Positions 1-11,975 of a stretch of DNA of 64,000 nt are shown here, piece after piece. Where the stretch lies: the NCBI RefSeq assembly GCF_003473485.1, contig NC_053042.1:570501-634500 (forward strand). The letters run 5' to 3'. Made by a program: the position numbers and the translations under genes. The notes beneath the pieces are model-generated. The model made no database searches. It saw only the letters and a list, made by a program, of their open reading frames with translations, and had not been told where the DNA came from. The DNA comes from Medicago truncatula. Taxonomy: Eukaryota; Streptophyta; Magnoliopsida; Fabales; Fabaceae. The number at the start of each line of letters is the position of its first letter. Position 1 is the first letter of the stretch.

Positions 1-900
1 GTGTAAAGTGATAACAGAAGTGTAGAGTCAGGACTTGTTTGTATTTAATCCTGAATCAAGAACCTATGTAACAGCGAGGTGCAGAGCCAGAAACAAAAAT
101 GACTATTTGCTCTTTTAAAAATAGATCAGAAATTACAATCCTATCAAAATTTACACAAAAAATAAATAAATAAAACGGGAGTTACAATCCGATATGTTGA
201 GGGACCTGTGAGCAATCTAACGGTCTATTGAGTGACCATCCCAAATATTTGGGTTGGAGTTTTTTTTTTATACAGCCCACAACCTCATAAGCTTCTTCAA
301 CACACTTCCTACAAAGGTTTGATATTTATGAATTGATTTGCAGCTGTCAAAAGTTATTTATACTAGTAGATAATTTGACTAGTTTTTAGTAATTGTTAGA
401 TGTGTTTGTGGAGTTTGCATCGATTTTAAAGTAAAAAGTCATCCAATCTAAAATAAAAATCACGTTTGATTCAGTTTGGTTCGGATGACTGTTTTAATAA
501 AACTCGATTTAAATATACGGTTTAATTTGGATATCTAAATGCAATATGTAATTTTTTTTATTAATATTAATATTACACATACAAGGTAACATACTAAATT
601 TGATGCAAAAAATAACAAAAATATATTAAAAATTAACATTACAAAATGAAAATGATCGATTATATTAGAAATCAACCAATAATATAATAATGCAATATAT
701 AACACAAAATAAGAAGTAGTAATAATATGAATTAAATTAATGAAATATTTAAGATTAAAAATCAACCATCAAGATAATGATGCAATATATAATATTAATA
801 AAAAAATATTAAAATTTACTTTTACGGTTCATTTTATTTTTTTAAAAAATGATCTGAAATCTAATCCAATGTTAAGTGTCAATAAAATTGTCAAGGTTTA
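1..900. other. Intergenic, no gene seen
   Basis: AT-rich spacer with homopolymer runs. No reading frame has coding character and no RNA gene or bounded repeat was recognised. Confidence 0.6.
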
Positions 901-2100
901 ATATGAATGTCTAATTAGATAAGTGCAATGGTAAGAAACATATTAAATCTTGACCATTGTATTGGTTTATTATTAAATCAATAATTATTTTTAATTTCAC
1001 AATAATGATTCAATCTTTTAAGTTTACCATGTTAACTGTCACCTAGTTTGGGATCTTTTTGCTGCTTATTCATCAATGGTTTGATTATATTTTGCATTAG
1101 GCTTGACTTTACTTTTGTTTGGGTGTTCTATTATCTTGCAAGGCATAGAGTTTAATAGAGATGCATGAACTATGAAGATAGTTTTACACCGCCATCCAAT
1201 AAAAAGTCATCATATGTCACGTGAGTGTATATTATAACCTTTTTTTTTTTTTTTTGAAAAAACAAAATAACAGTCAAATACTTGATTTTTATTGAACTTC
1301 AATATAAACTGATTTATATTGATGGTGCATGCCCTCATTTCTCTAAGTCATACACATTAAGAAATCAATTATAGATTCGAGTTTTTTTATAAAAAGTATG
1401 TAAATCTTAAAATGTAAGTAATCTTATTCTTATATAATTTGTGTTTTATTCTCCCAAATTTTGTTCTGGAATCTTTAGTCATCAAATTGATTTAAGACAC
1501 TCACATGTTTATTTTTCAAGAGCACCTGCCAGGTAATATATATAGCATTTGGATTTATGCAATATTCATTGTTGAGGTTAAGAAAGTTCTCAAACCATTA
1601 GAAAGTACCATTCATAGCGTGTGTTTGGTTATGTAATATAATATTGATTTTATAAAAAGGGATTTTAGTTAAAAGTGGGTAGAATGTAAAATTAGATATT
1701 TATGGATACATATTTGTAAAATTGGGGGTTAGGTATAAGTTAAGAGATAATGAGTTGGAGGTTCTAGTTCAAACTCGGGTAAAGAAAAAAATTAATCGAA
1801 CAACTAATTATTAACATTTGTCTAATTATTGTTAAATTATGTCAGCAAATATGGTTTTGTTGGTTAAATATTGTTTTTGTGGGTTAAACTAAGTTTTTTA
1901 TGAATGTATGAAGATGTTGATGAAGATGAACATAGATAAAAAAAATTGGGTGTTGATGGTGCACTAGTATAAATGGGTGATCTAGTGGTTGTAATTTTTT
2001 AAAATCGATCAAACGGCTAATATTAAACATCTTAATGTGATTTTGGTGGACCACTTACCGTTTGTATACACGATAGACATTCTGTTAACATTTTGACTGG

Positions 2101-2180
2101 GAGGTTTTTTTTTTTTTTTTTTTAAGATAAATAAGTGGAGTGTCCGTTCGTTCGAACCTAATATTAAGGTGGGGTTTAGT
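2101..2180 (-). repeat. Truncated tRNA-derived SINE fragment
   Basis: A T-run followed by 'aagataaataagtgga' and a 'gttcgaacc' B-box-like core matches the 3' part of the SINEs at 3721 and 49,445. The A-box half is missing. Confidence 0.4.
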
Positions 2181-2764
2181 ATGGGAAAGGAAAGTTTTTC
2201 CCATGATGGAAAAGTTGCAAAAACAACCATAGATTTAATTGTATTTTAATTGGATGGCTGAGATGGTGGAAGACTTGGTAATTGTTGCAACTTGTTGGTC
2301 ATTGTGTAAGAAAATTTTTGGCCCCACCAATTAATTAAATAATAATTTAGCATTTGTTTGTTGTATTTTTTTTTTTTTTTTTATGAATTCATGGCCTTAG
2401 CAGCAATTTGGTTTGGAATAAATAATTAATTCATGGAATTTAATTAAATAATAAATAATAATGTTGCCACACGATATTCTTAATTAAATAATAATGTTTT
2501 TTTTTTGTTTTAATTAAATAATAATTAAATAATAACGTGTGATATAAAATTTAATCCATATTTTTTTTTAGGGAATTTAATCCATATGTTGCCACACGAT
2601 ATTATTAAGTAATAGTTTTAAATTTAATATATTGAATAATAATTATGAATGACATCTTAAAATAATAATAATTTGATTAAATATTAAAATTTAAAAGGGT
2701 TGTTTTCCTGCATCAGAAGAAGGAGGAACAACATCAGCGATATAATATAGCCAGAATTTCATCA

Positions 2765-2989
2765 GTGTCAACTTCACTTTCCAATTCCAATTTCAGAACA
2801 ATTTCAATTTTAGAACAATTTCAGAACAACAATTTCACTTTTCAATTTTCAACAATTTCCAATTCCAAATCTTTTACCTTTTCTATTCCAATCTCAAATT
2901 CCCTTCAACCCTTTTCAATTCATCCAAAAGGGTGTCACATGATTCAATTCTTTGAGCTATTCTTCTCCTCTAGAGAGAGAAAATTATGA
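2765..2989. other. Low-complexity AAC/TTC-rich stretch
   Basis: Imperfect reiterations of 'caatttcagaaca' and 'caattcc' create an open frame without protein-like composition. It looks like simple-sequence decay, possibly an old 5' untranslated region. No product is proposed. Confidence 0.4.
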
Positions 2990-3720
2990 TCAGAATGTAG
3001 GGTGTGTGTTATTGGTAATGAAATATGTTGTTATATAACAGATCAATGTAAAATGAAAGAAGAAGAAGAAGATAATATACTTCAGACTGGATTTGTTATA
3101 ATTCGTCAGATTTCAGCTCTTGAAATGAAGGTGGAAAGAAATGAGTTGCAACTAACCTCTGTTATGAAAATAATTATGGGTATACATTAGGAATTGGGGG
3201 ATGTAAGCTAGCAAAATCAAAAAACGATTAGAAAACTTATTTCATTGTTTTTTTTTTATTTCTTATTAAACCGGATGGAACCGTCACCTATCCTGGGAAT
3301 TAGAAGTTTTCATTCCCATGTTAAAAGTTACCTAATATTAATGCTATTATTCCAAATTTACCCATTCGGTTAAATTTAGAATGATTTTTCCAATTCCTTT
3401 GATATTTCCCAAGTTCAGTTTCCAATGTCTTTTAATATAGTGTCATGAACTCAAAGGTTGTATAACAAAACCTCTTGGTTGTCTAGCGTAAAGAGTTTTA
3501 CAAACTTAATATGCCCAAAAGACTTGCAGTTCTATTTCATCAATATATAAATGTGTTTGACCAACATTTGTAGAGGGTGTGGAATTTCTAGTTGCTTAAA
3601 TATATAACCCGGGCGAATATGATACTCTCTTGGGTTTTATACTTAAGCAGCAGAGATCAAAACTTTCTTTATAATGTTTGTTACATGCATTGATGGGATG
3701 AAACACTAATCATATTTCCT

Positions 3721-3858
3721 TTTTTTTTTTTTTTTTTATAGGTAGCCTATTGTCTAGAATTCATCTTATAAGGTGAATAAGTGGGGTGTTCGGGGTTCGA
3801 ACTCCGGCCCCTGCATATAATAATGCATTGTTCTACCAACTGAACTATGCTCACGGGA
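3721..3858 (-). mobile_element. tRNA-derived SINE with 10-bp TSD
   Basis: On the minus strand the head carries a pol III A-box-like 'tagttcagttggtag' and, about 45 nt on, a B-box-like 'ggagttcgaacccc'. It ends in a homopolymer tail, seen as a T-run on the plus strand. A perfect 10-bp duplication, catatttcct, flanks it (3711-3720 and 3859-3868). Relatives in this window lie at 28,624, 35,039 and 49,445. Confidence 0.8.
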
Positions 3859-3919
3859 CATATTTCCTATTCTATCTCGCCTTTGTTTTCATATAGTTTT
3901 ACCTTTGTCTTTGTTTTTA

Positions 3920-4411
3920 GGGTTAAATATGTTTTTGGTCCCTATAAATATACCAATTTTTCGTTTTAATCCCTCTAAAAATTTCCTTCAACTTTTAGTC
4001 CTTAAAAAATTTTCCATCTTCACTTTTGGTCCCTCCTTTAAAGTAAAATCATATGTATAATTCATATTTTTGAATGAAATTTTTCAGAAAAATTTATAAT
4101 ATTATAAGAACCTCTCCAAAAAAAAAATTAGAATTTTTTAACAAAACATGAATTTAATATGAATTTTTATGGATAAAAATTCGTATTAAATTTATGTTTT
4201 GTTAAACAATTCTAATTTTTCTTGGGAAATATTTTTACAATATTATACACATTTCTGTACAATTTTATTAAAAAAATACTAATATTAACTTCAAAATAGG
4301 GACCAAAAGTAGTGATTAAAAATTTTATAGGGACTAAAAGTTGAAGGAAAATTTTATATGGACTAAAACGAAAAGTTGGTATATTTATAGGATCAAAAAC
4401 ATATTTAACCC
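3920..4411. mobile_element. MITE with long terminal inverted repeats (MULE-like)
   Basis: The left end begins gggttaaatatgtttttgg and the right end is its complement ending ttaaccc. The inverted repeats carry alternating 'ggtccct' and 'gggac' motifs and extend about 100 bp inwards. The flanks ttgttttta (3911-3919) and ttattttta (4412-4420) match at 8 of 9 bases, fitting the 9-bp duplication of Mutator-like elements. No coding sequence. I recall this end sequence as common in legume genomes (memory, unchecked). Confidence 0.8.
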
Positions 4412-4689
4412 TTATTTTTATATAGTTTTACCTTAAAAACAATCCAATCTCAAATCACATCTTCCTTCTCCTCATTCGCTCTCATTCACCAAATTGTGTC
4501 TATTTCTCTCTTGATCTTACTTTGTTATTTTTCTCTCTCTTAATAATCTCTCTAAAATTTAAAGAGTGATAGATACAACTTGGTGAAGAAGAGAAAAGAA
4601 GGGGAAAGAGAAAAATCTCTCTTAATAATCTCTCCTTTTTTTTTTTCTTTCTATTTTTGCTAAAAACAGTACTCAGATACTCCAAGCAT

Positions 4690-4935
4690 TTCTACATTTT
4701 TCTGCAATCCCAACAAACCGTCCAATTTTGGCACCACCTATAGAGAGGGATACAATTTGTTGTTTCTCCTAACCATAACTTTTGACATCTTCTAACATGC
4801 ACTCTAACCAAATTTGTGAGTATAAATAAGAACAAAAAATCAAAACAGGTAGCAAGCTTTGTAGAAAAATAGGAGAAAAATAATGTAGAGTTTTGGGAGA
4901 GGCCTCTTTTTGTTCCAAATTTTCACAACCCTCCA
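4690..4935 (+). promoter_or_regulatory. Promoter-like module, copy A
   Basis: This is the best conserved part of the tandem units. It runs from 'acaacaaaccctrcaatttt' through 'accaaatttgtgagtataaa', which contains a TATAAATA-type box at about 4823-4830, to 'agcaagctttgtagaaaaa' and 'ataggag'. Copies lie at 22,780-23,040 and 27,280-27,540. Conservation of a TATA box and 60-80 nt downstream suggests an ancestral promoter and 5' leader. Here the following frame is closed by stops. Confidence 0.4.
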
Positions 4936-6855
4936 TAGCCACACACAATCTTCTTCATGCAACTAACTGTGGGTGAACCATCCTCACAATGCCAGTCACT
5001 CACGATCCTCTTCCTTCTTCACCTTCTTTTTACTTCCAAATGTTTTTTTAGAAGTAGGAAAAAGTTTCAAAATTGAAGGTTTCAAATATTAAAAAAATCC
5101 AACATTATTATATTCAACACTATTATTCCAAAATTACCCTTCAATTAAATTTAGAATTAATTAACAAGGACTCTTGGTTAAAGAGTTTTACAAACTTAAG
5201 AATGCCAAAAGACTTGTACTTCTATTGTTTTTGTAATAAATAGACAGACATGTAAATAATAACCAAATAGGAAGTATAATTATTTTTTTATTATTTAAAC
5301 GCATTTAACCAACTTTATTTTAGATGGTTTAGATTTTTCTACGCTTAAATATAAAATTTGAGGGAATACGACAATCTCTCGAGTCTTATACTTAATTGTA
5401 GCAATTATTTAAGCCTTCTTTTATAATGTTTGTTATGTGCGTGCATTTATACGATGAAACACCGATTATATTTCCTATCTTATCTCTGTCTTTGTTTTCA
5501 TGTAGTTACCTTAATAACAATTGAATCACAAGTTTTTTAGACATTTCATATGTTTTACAAAATTCTTCACATAAAACGAAACAACTATAAAACACACCAT
5601 AAAAAATCAACTATAACAATAAGATAATAACTACATTTACTCATCAATAAAAGGTGGTTAAATAAGAATTTGTGCAAAAACAATCTCTCATGACTCTTCA
5701 AGTACTCATGAGAAGGGAGGGAAGGAGGGGGGAGAGAGAGTACATTCATGGAAAGACATTAGATATTTAACTTTCAGTGGAAATTTTCCAATTTCATGAA
5801 AATATTAAATAAATTGGATAGATAAATATAAATTTTTCAGTCCTACTCGCACAACTACATTTTCAAGCAACAACAACATCTTTTAGGTTTAACAACTTCT
5901 CATGAAGAAAGATTTAACGTAACATTTGTGTCAATGAAGTAGATTATGGAAGATTTGCGGCTCTCATAGTTGTGTATTTTAGTGCTGTGTTAGCGCCCCA
6001 AATACCTATATAACTTTTTTATTTATTTTGAAGCAAGAGTACTCCAAAATTCATGTTACTGTTTTCATTATTTCCATGTCTTAATTTTTCTAAAAATTCT
6101 ACATTTGTACGTATTGGAACCAATATTGTACTCGTATTCATGCAAAGCGTATTTTTGCCTCGTAGAGTCATCTTATGTTGTTATTCGTTAACTTACAAAG
6201 TATATAAAGTGCACAATCTTAGAACTCAATGAGTGGAGAATTCATGCTGTAAAACAACAATTAAATTGACTTTTCATTTTATAAGATAAATATTCTAAAT
6301 CATTATCCCTTAAAATAACAAAATCAAGTTCAACTTGGACTCGTAAAAGAACCCTTAATTTAAAGAACAACATAGTCAAGTAGTTGTACCAACAATTATC
6401 GAAGAAAGCTATTAGAAGGTACACTACAACATTTTTGGTCTAAACCTACGGCTTAAAATCGTAGCCATAGTTGATAAAACCGTTGTTTTACCTTTCGGCA
6501 ATGCTTTTCTTTCCGTTGTAGTCTAAGGCGTTGTCTTTTCATCTGACAACGGATTTGTTGCATACAGGAAAACGCAACAGATAAAAACCGTTGTCTATAA
6601 TTACTTAAAAAATGAGTTTAGAACAACAAAAACCGTTGTCACTGATTTTAGAGAAAAAAAAGACATAATTTTTCATCATTATATCTTCAACCTGCTTATT
6701 CATTGATCAACCATTTAAGTTTTAAAATGTGAAAAGTGCACATATCAACTTTTTATGAGCTTAAATTGTGACATCAAGCATTAAATTCTAGAGAACTTGA
6801 TTATAGATGATAATCTAGTATGAATCAATTGTTCAAAAAAAAAATCTAGTATGAA

Positions 6856-7035
6856 TCAAAATAAATGTATAATTAAAGTCAATCATTTTGAAATGAATAT
6901 CAACAATTTAGCCTTCAATGTGAGATTTATTACATTAAAATAAATGTCTAACCAAAGTTAATCAATTTTGTCATTAATATCGACAATTTAGCCTTCAATG
7001 TGAAATTTATTACATCAAATAATGAAAATAAACAA
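6856..7035. repeat. Imperfect ~85-bp tandem duplication in the CACTA element
   Basis: Two adjacent copies share 'caatttagccttcaatgtga' and 'atttattaca' with flanking 'aaataaatgt' motifs. It lies just downstream (minus strand) of the stop codon of the chimeric RAD23 frame and may be its 3' untranslated region. Confidence 0.6.
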
Positions 7036-7051
7036 GAATTAATGAGTCAAA

Positions 7052-7992
7052 TTATTCTTTATCCTCATCTCCGTCCAAGTCATCAAAGAATTGTTCTTCA
7101 TCCTCTTCGTCTGATTCATCAAATAAGTGTTCTTCATCCTCTTCTTCAGAGTTATCAACGAAACACTCACCACTCATAGATCTATTATTTACCTACAAGA
7201 TAAAAATAAAAATTAATTCACTATTACACTCACAATGTTGTAATGTGGTAGATAGTTCATTCAAAAAAGACTAATCCCCTTATTCCCAAAACCACACCAA
7301 TTATCTTATTTTTACTACTGCAAAGAATCATTATACAACACCGGAACAAGACCAAAAGAAAATCAGTCCAAAACAGATAAAACAGGAACAACAAATACTA
7401 GCTTAAGGGGCAAAACAGAAACTATCACACAACAAAGGACAAATTAGGACCAGAGCTAGACAATTGACAGCATACCAAAAAAAGGGCCTCATATTATATT
7501 AATTTAAATGCTTATGTTTCATATTCAGATTTGTCTCTGTTTGTTCGTCCTCCTACTATTCGAGGTGAGATCATGTATCACATGAGAACTATTCTGATAG
7601 TTTCTACCCATGAAGGTTCCATCATCCCTGACATATTATATTCTAACTTCAAACATTTGAGATCCATACCTTACTGAGCATGACAACAAGAAAGCCATCT
7701 TCAGAGACTTCATTATCAGCTAAAGTAGTTTCATCTTTCAAAACTTTTCCATTGTGAATTAGCAATTGTTGTCTGCATGGGTAATTATCTTTTCCTTGAA
7801 TGTCTTCAATATTCATTTTTACAGCCATTATCTAACAAAATTGAATGAATATTGGGAATTCTTCAATCAAAGAATTTTAATAGAATTGGAAAGAAAAAAA
7901 AGAGAGAAAAAAGAAGTACAACATACAGAATCAGAAGGATGAACTCTGATTTCGAAATGGCTTCCTTTCAGAGTCTTCACTGTGAGCTTCAT
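7052..7992 (-). CDS. Chimeric RAD23 ubiquitin-like domain with acidic tail, captured in CACTA element
   Basis: Three exons on the minus strand, 7992-7927, 7831-7670 and 7192-7052, join in frame to 122 residues. Residues 1-76, beginning MKLTVKTLKGSHFEIRV and including KNIEDIQ-type, LLIHNGKVLKDE and GFLVVMLSK-type segments, match the N-terminal ubiquitin-like domain of plant RAD23, which docks on the proteasome. The junction after PSDS also fits a RAD23 exon boundary as I recall it. Junctions are TCT|GTATGT...TTAG|ATA and AAG|GTATGG...TGTAG|GTA. Exon 3 is not RAD23: it encodes a roughly 40-residue Asp/Glu-rich tail with two EEEDEE-like blocks and stops. UBA and XPC-binding domains are absent. 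The start codon lies 18 nt past the stop of the transposase fragment, in another frame. Transcription is unknown; it could be an inert gene fragment. Confidence 0.65.
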
Positions 7993-8009
7993 GACTGACT
8001 GATCCAGAA

Positions 8010-8630
8010 TCAAAGAAATCGAAGCATCCGGTGGTTTGTATACTCAGCCTTCATACACAACCATGGTGGGAAATTATAAGGAATCAGTATAACAGGCCAT
8101 GCACTATATTTCAAATTCATTGCTCTAAATGGATTGAATCCATCACTAGCCAATCCAAGTCGTATGTTACGTGAATCACGAGCAAATTCAGGATGATGAC
8201 CATTGAAGTCTTTCCATGCTTGTCCATCAGCAGGATGCCTTAATTTTCCATCTTTGGAACAATCATCATGATGCCACCTTAATGAAGTGGCTGTCTCTGA
8301 ACACATAAACAACCTTTGCAGTCTAGGAATCAAAGGAAAATGTCTTAATATTTTTGTTGAGACTTTGTGTTCTTTCTTGTTTTCCTCAATCTGACCACTT
8401 TCTGTAGTACTTTCAATCCACCGTGAAGCACCACAAACATGGCATGATATGTCATTCTTATGATCTTTCCAATATAGCATACAGTCATTAGGACATGCGT
8501 CAATCTTACTATAATCAAGTCCCAAATCTCTTATCATTCATCTAGTTTTATTATATGAATCAGGAACTTTTAATAAATGCATAACTTTGGATTCAACGTG
8601 TTCAAGGATAACATGGCAGTAAGTATAAAA
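8010..8630 (-). pseudogene. TNP2-type CACTA transposase fragment
   Basis: The frame reads through about 8630-8541 (segment KVPDSYNKTR), meets an in-frame TGA at 8538-8540, then continues for 175 residues from MIRDLGLDYSKIDACPNDC. CxxDC, CxxCG, RLQRLF, LRWHH and GFNPF motifs are typical of the N-terminal half of En/Spm TNP2 (Transposase_21) proteins. Homology stops near PPWLCMK at about 8045, where RAD23-derived sequence begins. TNP2 proteins are several times longer and the catalytic region is missing, so this cannot be an active transposase. Confidence 0.8.
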
Positions 8631-8639
8631 CTAATAATC

Positions 8640-11360
8640 CTATTCATTCTGAAGAGATAATTAAAGCATTATATTGACTCAAGTCTCATCATGTTGAGTA
8701 ATATCTTTACTAATCAAGTACATTACTATTTAACCGAGGCCTTGTCAAGGAGTGTATTTAAAGAGATGAGCCAAAAGCTAGAAACTTATAAATGATCAAC
8801 ACTATTTTGTTTCCTTGGTTAGAAGAAAATTTAAGGATGCTGCAAAACAGTTTCTACACTAAGAACAGTAGGTACAGAAATACAAGCAATCTCACTAGAA
8901 ATACAAGAAATTTTGATCTCTAAAAATTGGTGGTGGTGTCACTATAATATCTTGATGTATCAAAATTACAAAATATTTTTGAGTGTATTTTCTATAGCAA
9001 TTTGATAAACCAAACAGACTAATAGAATATACATTCAACTCCATATTATTAAATAAAAACAAGAAACCACGTTGAGTGACCAAATTTACTTATGAGAGAT
9101 ACATTCATTGATGTTTAACTCATAAGCCAATAAAGAATCCACTCTAATGTCTCAAAAGAGAACACTCAGTTTTACAACAAACTTAGATGATGATACATGA
9201 TGGATTGCCCTTATTTATACCATCCTAGAGACTAAGTTACAACTGAAATAGTAGCAGTAACGTATGCAGGGAGAACAAAACATACCTAGAAGGAACACAA
9301 ACAATACAACACCACTGCAAAAGCAGGAAGAACAAACCAAAGAAAAAGAGAATTACAAAAAGCTAATCAAACTCTCCCAAAGCAACCAGTTGAGAGCCAA
9401 AACAGACACAATAAACCAGAGAAAGCGAGACTGCTACAGACCGCCGAAACAACACTAACAGGACCCCCAAAACACTACTGCAGTACCGAACAGCGACAAC
9501 ATTTTGCCAACCCCGAAGAAACACTTGCAACAGACCCCAAAACCACAAAAACCAAACCACGGACTAAGCAGCACCGCAGAGATAAAACACAACAAACCAG
9601 GTGAGGAAACCACAACAGACATGACTTATACCAACTGCAACAAAGCACACTTGACCTTGCCACACTTGAAACAATAGAAAGGTAACTGACCATACAACTT
9701 AACAGACTCAACGCCTATTCATAATGCATACATAGACTCAAAACCCATAGTTTAGTACCACAATCGATACACGTGAACGGATTCAATCAAATTAAAATAT
9801 TCAACAACATTTTTATGGTAACCAAACTAATCAAAATGCAGCAACATGGGATACTTAATAAACACGACAAAGTGAACAAACCTGGATTGCGAGAGATACG
9901 GAAAGTGAACGCAAATGCTCAGTGAAGTATCGGTAGATAAATCATCCACAAATAAACCAAAAGAAACAAAAAAAAAAACTTGAAATTAGTTCAAAATTCT
10001 CATTCTCATTAAGCAAAACTTCAACATATTTTAATTATCAACCAAACTTAGTTGATTTTCAATAAACTTAAACATCAATATCAGATTTAGAGTAAGCTTT
10101 TATATTATCCTTTCATATCATTTTCTACTAATTCTCATTTCAACAAAAAACAAAGCAATTCAAATTAACTTACAAACAAGCTTATTCTCGTTCCTATTTA
10201 GATTAACTAAAAAAAACTTAAAAATCACAATTCTTATTCTCATTCCATATTATCAACTTAAAAGTCCTGTCTACTAATTTTCATGTCAACAAATCAGATT
10301 ATAGCTATTATCAGCTTATTTAATTAGTTTTTTTTTGTTGATAAAAATCAGCTTACTTTGAGGAAACATTTCAAATTTCAGATGATGCTTATTATCAGCT
10401 TATTTCATCAAAATCTGGTAATCAACTAAGCTTATTGAAAATCTGATTTTCAATAAAGTTACGAGAAATCAAAATCAACTTACGAAATTAAACATCAAAA
10501 TTTCAACCAAAACTTTCGAGAAATCATATTCAGCTTACAAGAAATCACATTCTGATTATCAACCGAGCTTACTCTAATTAGATTCAATAAACTTAAACAT
10601 TAAAATCAGATTTAGAGCAAGCTTACGAGAAATCAAAAAAGCTTATAGGAAATATTTCAGATTCAGCCTAGTTTCAGATTTTAGCATATTATCAGCTTAT
10701 TTCATCAAATATTTCAAATTTAGCTTACTTCTAGCATACTAATTTTCATGTCATCAAATCATATTTTCGTGTCAGCTTATTTTCATTCTTACTCTAAACA
10801 TCAAATCAGATTCAGATTGAAATTAACCTAAACAAAACAAAAAACCTAGAAATATGAAATATGAATCAGAATTAACCTTGTGAGGGAAGTGATTCTGATG
10901 AACAACAATTCTGATGAACACCGATGTGATGAAGCAGTTGTTAGGAAGCAACTGAAAGTGATTTGATGGCAAATCTGAAATGATTATGTAGAAGTGATTG
11001 TGAGAAGTGATTCGGTGAAGTGCTTATGAGAGAGAGGTAAGTGTTTGTGTTGAATTGATTCTGAGAAGTGATTATGAGATGCAAGCGAGAGAGATGGAAA
11101 AGTGAGAGAGGATGGAGAGAAACGTGAAGTGCTTATGAGAGAGAGTGTGAAATGAAAATTTGGATTCTTCTCCATGTAAAAATAAAAGAAATTAAAAAAA
11201 TAAAAGTAAAATAATTAAATATTATTAAAATTAAAACTGTTGTGTTATTATTGTTTAGATTAAATAAGACTACCATTTAAAATTGTGTTGTTTTTGTCAA
11301 ATTAGACAACAGTTTTATTTGACTCCTTTAAAAGTGACGTTGCATTATAGCCTAAATGTT
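8640..11360. other. Non-coding interior and right end of the CACTA element
   Basis: About 9230-9720 is unusually rich in C and A on the plus strand, giving long but compositionally implausible open frames. About 10,000-10,800 is built from degenerate 'atcagcttattt' and 'caaatcagatt' motifs. At 10,985-11,160 'gaagtg' and 'cttatgagagaga' motifs recur. No gene was recognised. Confidence 0.5.
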
Positions 11361-11507
11361 GTAGTGACTTATAAGAAGCTTTGTATGATAAAGAATTGAC
11401 TTGGAAGAATTTTTCTAAGAATTTCAAAATCCAAGAATTGAACGTAGAGTAATCAAGTTTCAAGTATAATATCCTCACACAGCCAAGGATCCACAGACGG
11501 CGCCAAC

Positions 11508-11832
11508 TGTACTTGCAGAAAAAGTACGGTAAAGATTCTAGGGTTAAGAATCGCAGATTAGGGTTCTAATCTAGGGTTTTTAGACTGAATAATGGATCCT
11601 TTTAGAATGACCCCAAGGGGGTTATTTATAGTCTGTTAATGGGCTTTTTCCTGCGTGACTTAAGCTCTAAGAAAGCAGGGTTTTTAGTCTTTTTAGCTCA
11701 TTTAGGCGGTTTAGGGCGACTTCTAGAGGTTTCTAGAAGCCGAGGTGGGCGGCGTCCTGAGGAGGACGCGCCTAGACCTCCGAGGTCTCTTCTATAGGGC
11801 GCCTGAGCCCTTAGGAATATTATGACGGTCCA
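11508..11832 (-). repeat. 3' LTR (325 bp)
   Basis: Begins tg and ends ca on both strands and repeats 20,793-21,138 almost exactly. A minus-strand TATA-like ctataaata lies at 11,622-11,631. The difference from the other LTR is near the U3 end: gcctgagccc here against gcctaagccc plus 21 extra bases there. Confidence 0.9.
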
Positions 11833-11975
11833 CAGCCCCCCAAGCACGAGGCTTGGAACAAGGCGAAGTGATGAATAGTGTGGATTTGGTCCTGCTGGAG
11901 GGCTTTGAGCCCTATAGGAATATTATGACGGTCCACAGCCCCCCAAGCACGAGGCTTGGAACAAGGCGAAGTGAT
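11813..11975. repeat. Direct duplication of the PPT/LTR boundary
   Basis: 11,813-11,872 and 11,916-11,975 are identical 60-mers covering the last 20 bases of the LTR, the polypurine tract and 27 further bases. They are offset by 103 bp. Confidence 0.9.
11833..11845 (-). promoter_or_regulatory. Polypurine tract next to the 3' LTR
   Basis: On the minus strand gcttggggggctg directly precedes the LTR start tggaccg, the expected place for the plus-strand primer. An identical copy with flanking LTR-end sequence recurs at 11,936-11,948. Confidence 0.75.

Larger units (their letters stand above)
900..6310. repeat. Tandem locus unit, copy A (diverged)
   Basis: This stretch matches 21,340-26,020 and 26,060-29,430 in the same order. 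Shared landmarks are an 'acaatggtaagaaacata' segment (930, 21,357), a segment starting 'gtgtttggttatgta' (1621, 21,935, 26,069), a promoter-like module (4690, 22,780, 27,280) and a segment around 'agaactcaatgagtgga' (6220, 28,830). The module tail is also repeated inside this copy (3300-3900 and 5090-5520). Copy A is interrupted by a SINE and a MITE, and a CACTA element ends it at 6422. No intact gene remains. Boundaries are approximate. Confidence 0.6.
6422..11366 (-). mobile_element. CACTA (En/Spm-type) transposon, non-autonomous
   Basis: The element starts CACTACAACATTT and ends AAATGTTGTAGTG, a perfect 13-bp terminal inverted repeat with the diagnostic CACTA end. Subterminal copies of 'aaccgttgt' crowd the left end (6477-6645) and related 'aactgttgt' and 'gacaacagtt' motifs lie near the right end. 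Inside, on the minus strand, are a broken TNP2-type transposase fragment (8010-8630) and captured RAD23 exons (7052-7992). The rest has no recognisable coding content. The expected 3-bp target duplication is not seen (gta against act), so an end may have been altered. It interrupts the tail of tandem unit A. Confidence 0.8.

Noticed and set aside
3780..3858. tRNA gene (minus strand)
   Set aside because: A and B boxes are present, but the acceptor and anticodon stems do not pair and there is a tail and target duplication, so it is a SINE.
9264..9711. Overlapping open frames on both strands in the CACTA interior
   Set aside because: They arise from a C/A-rich composition; the [12 protein letters not shown] are low-complexity and share nothing with known proteins.
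6419..11369. A 3-bp target duplication for the CACTA element
   Set aside because: The bases next to the ends (gta and act) differ; shifting the ends by one or two bases does not give a match.
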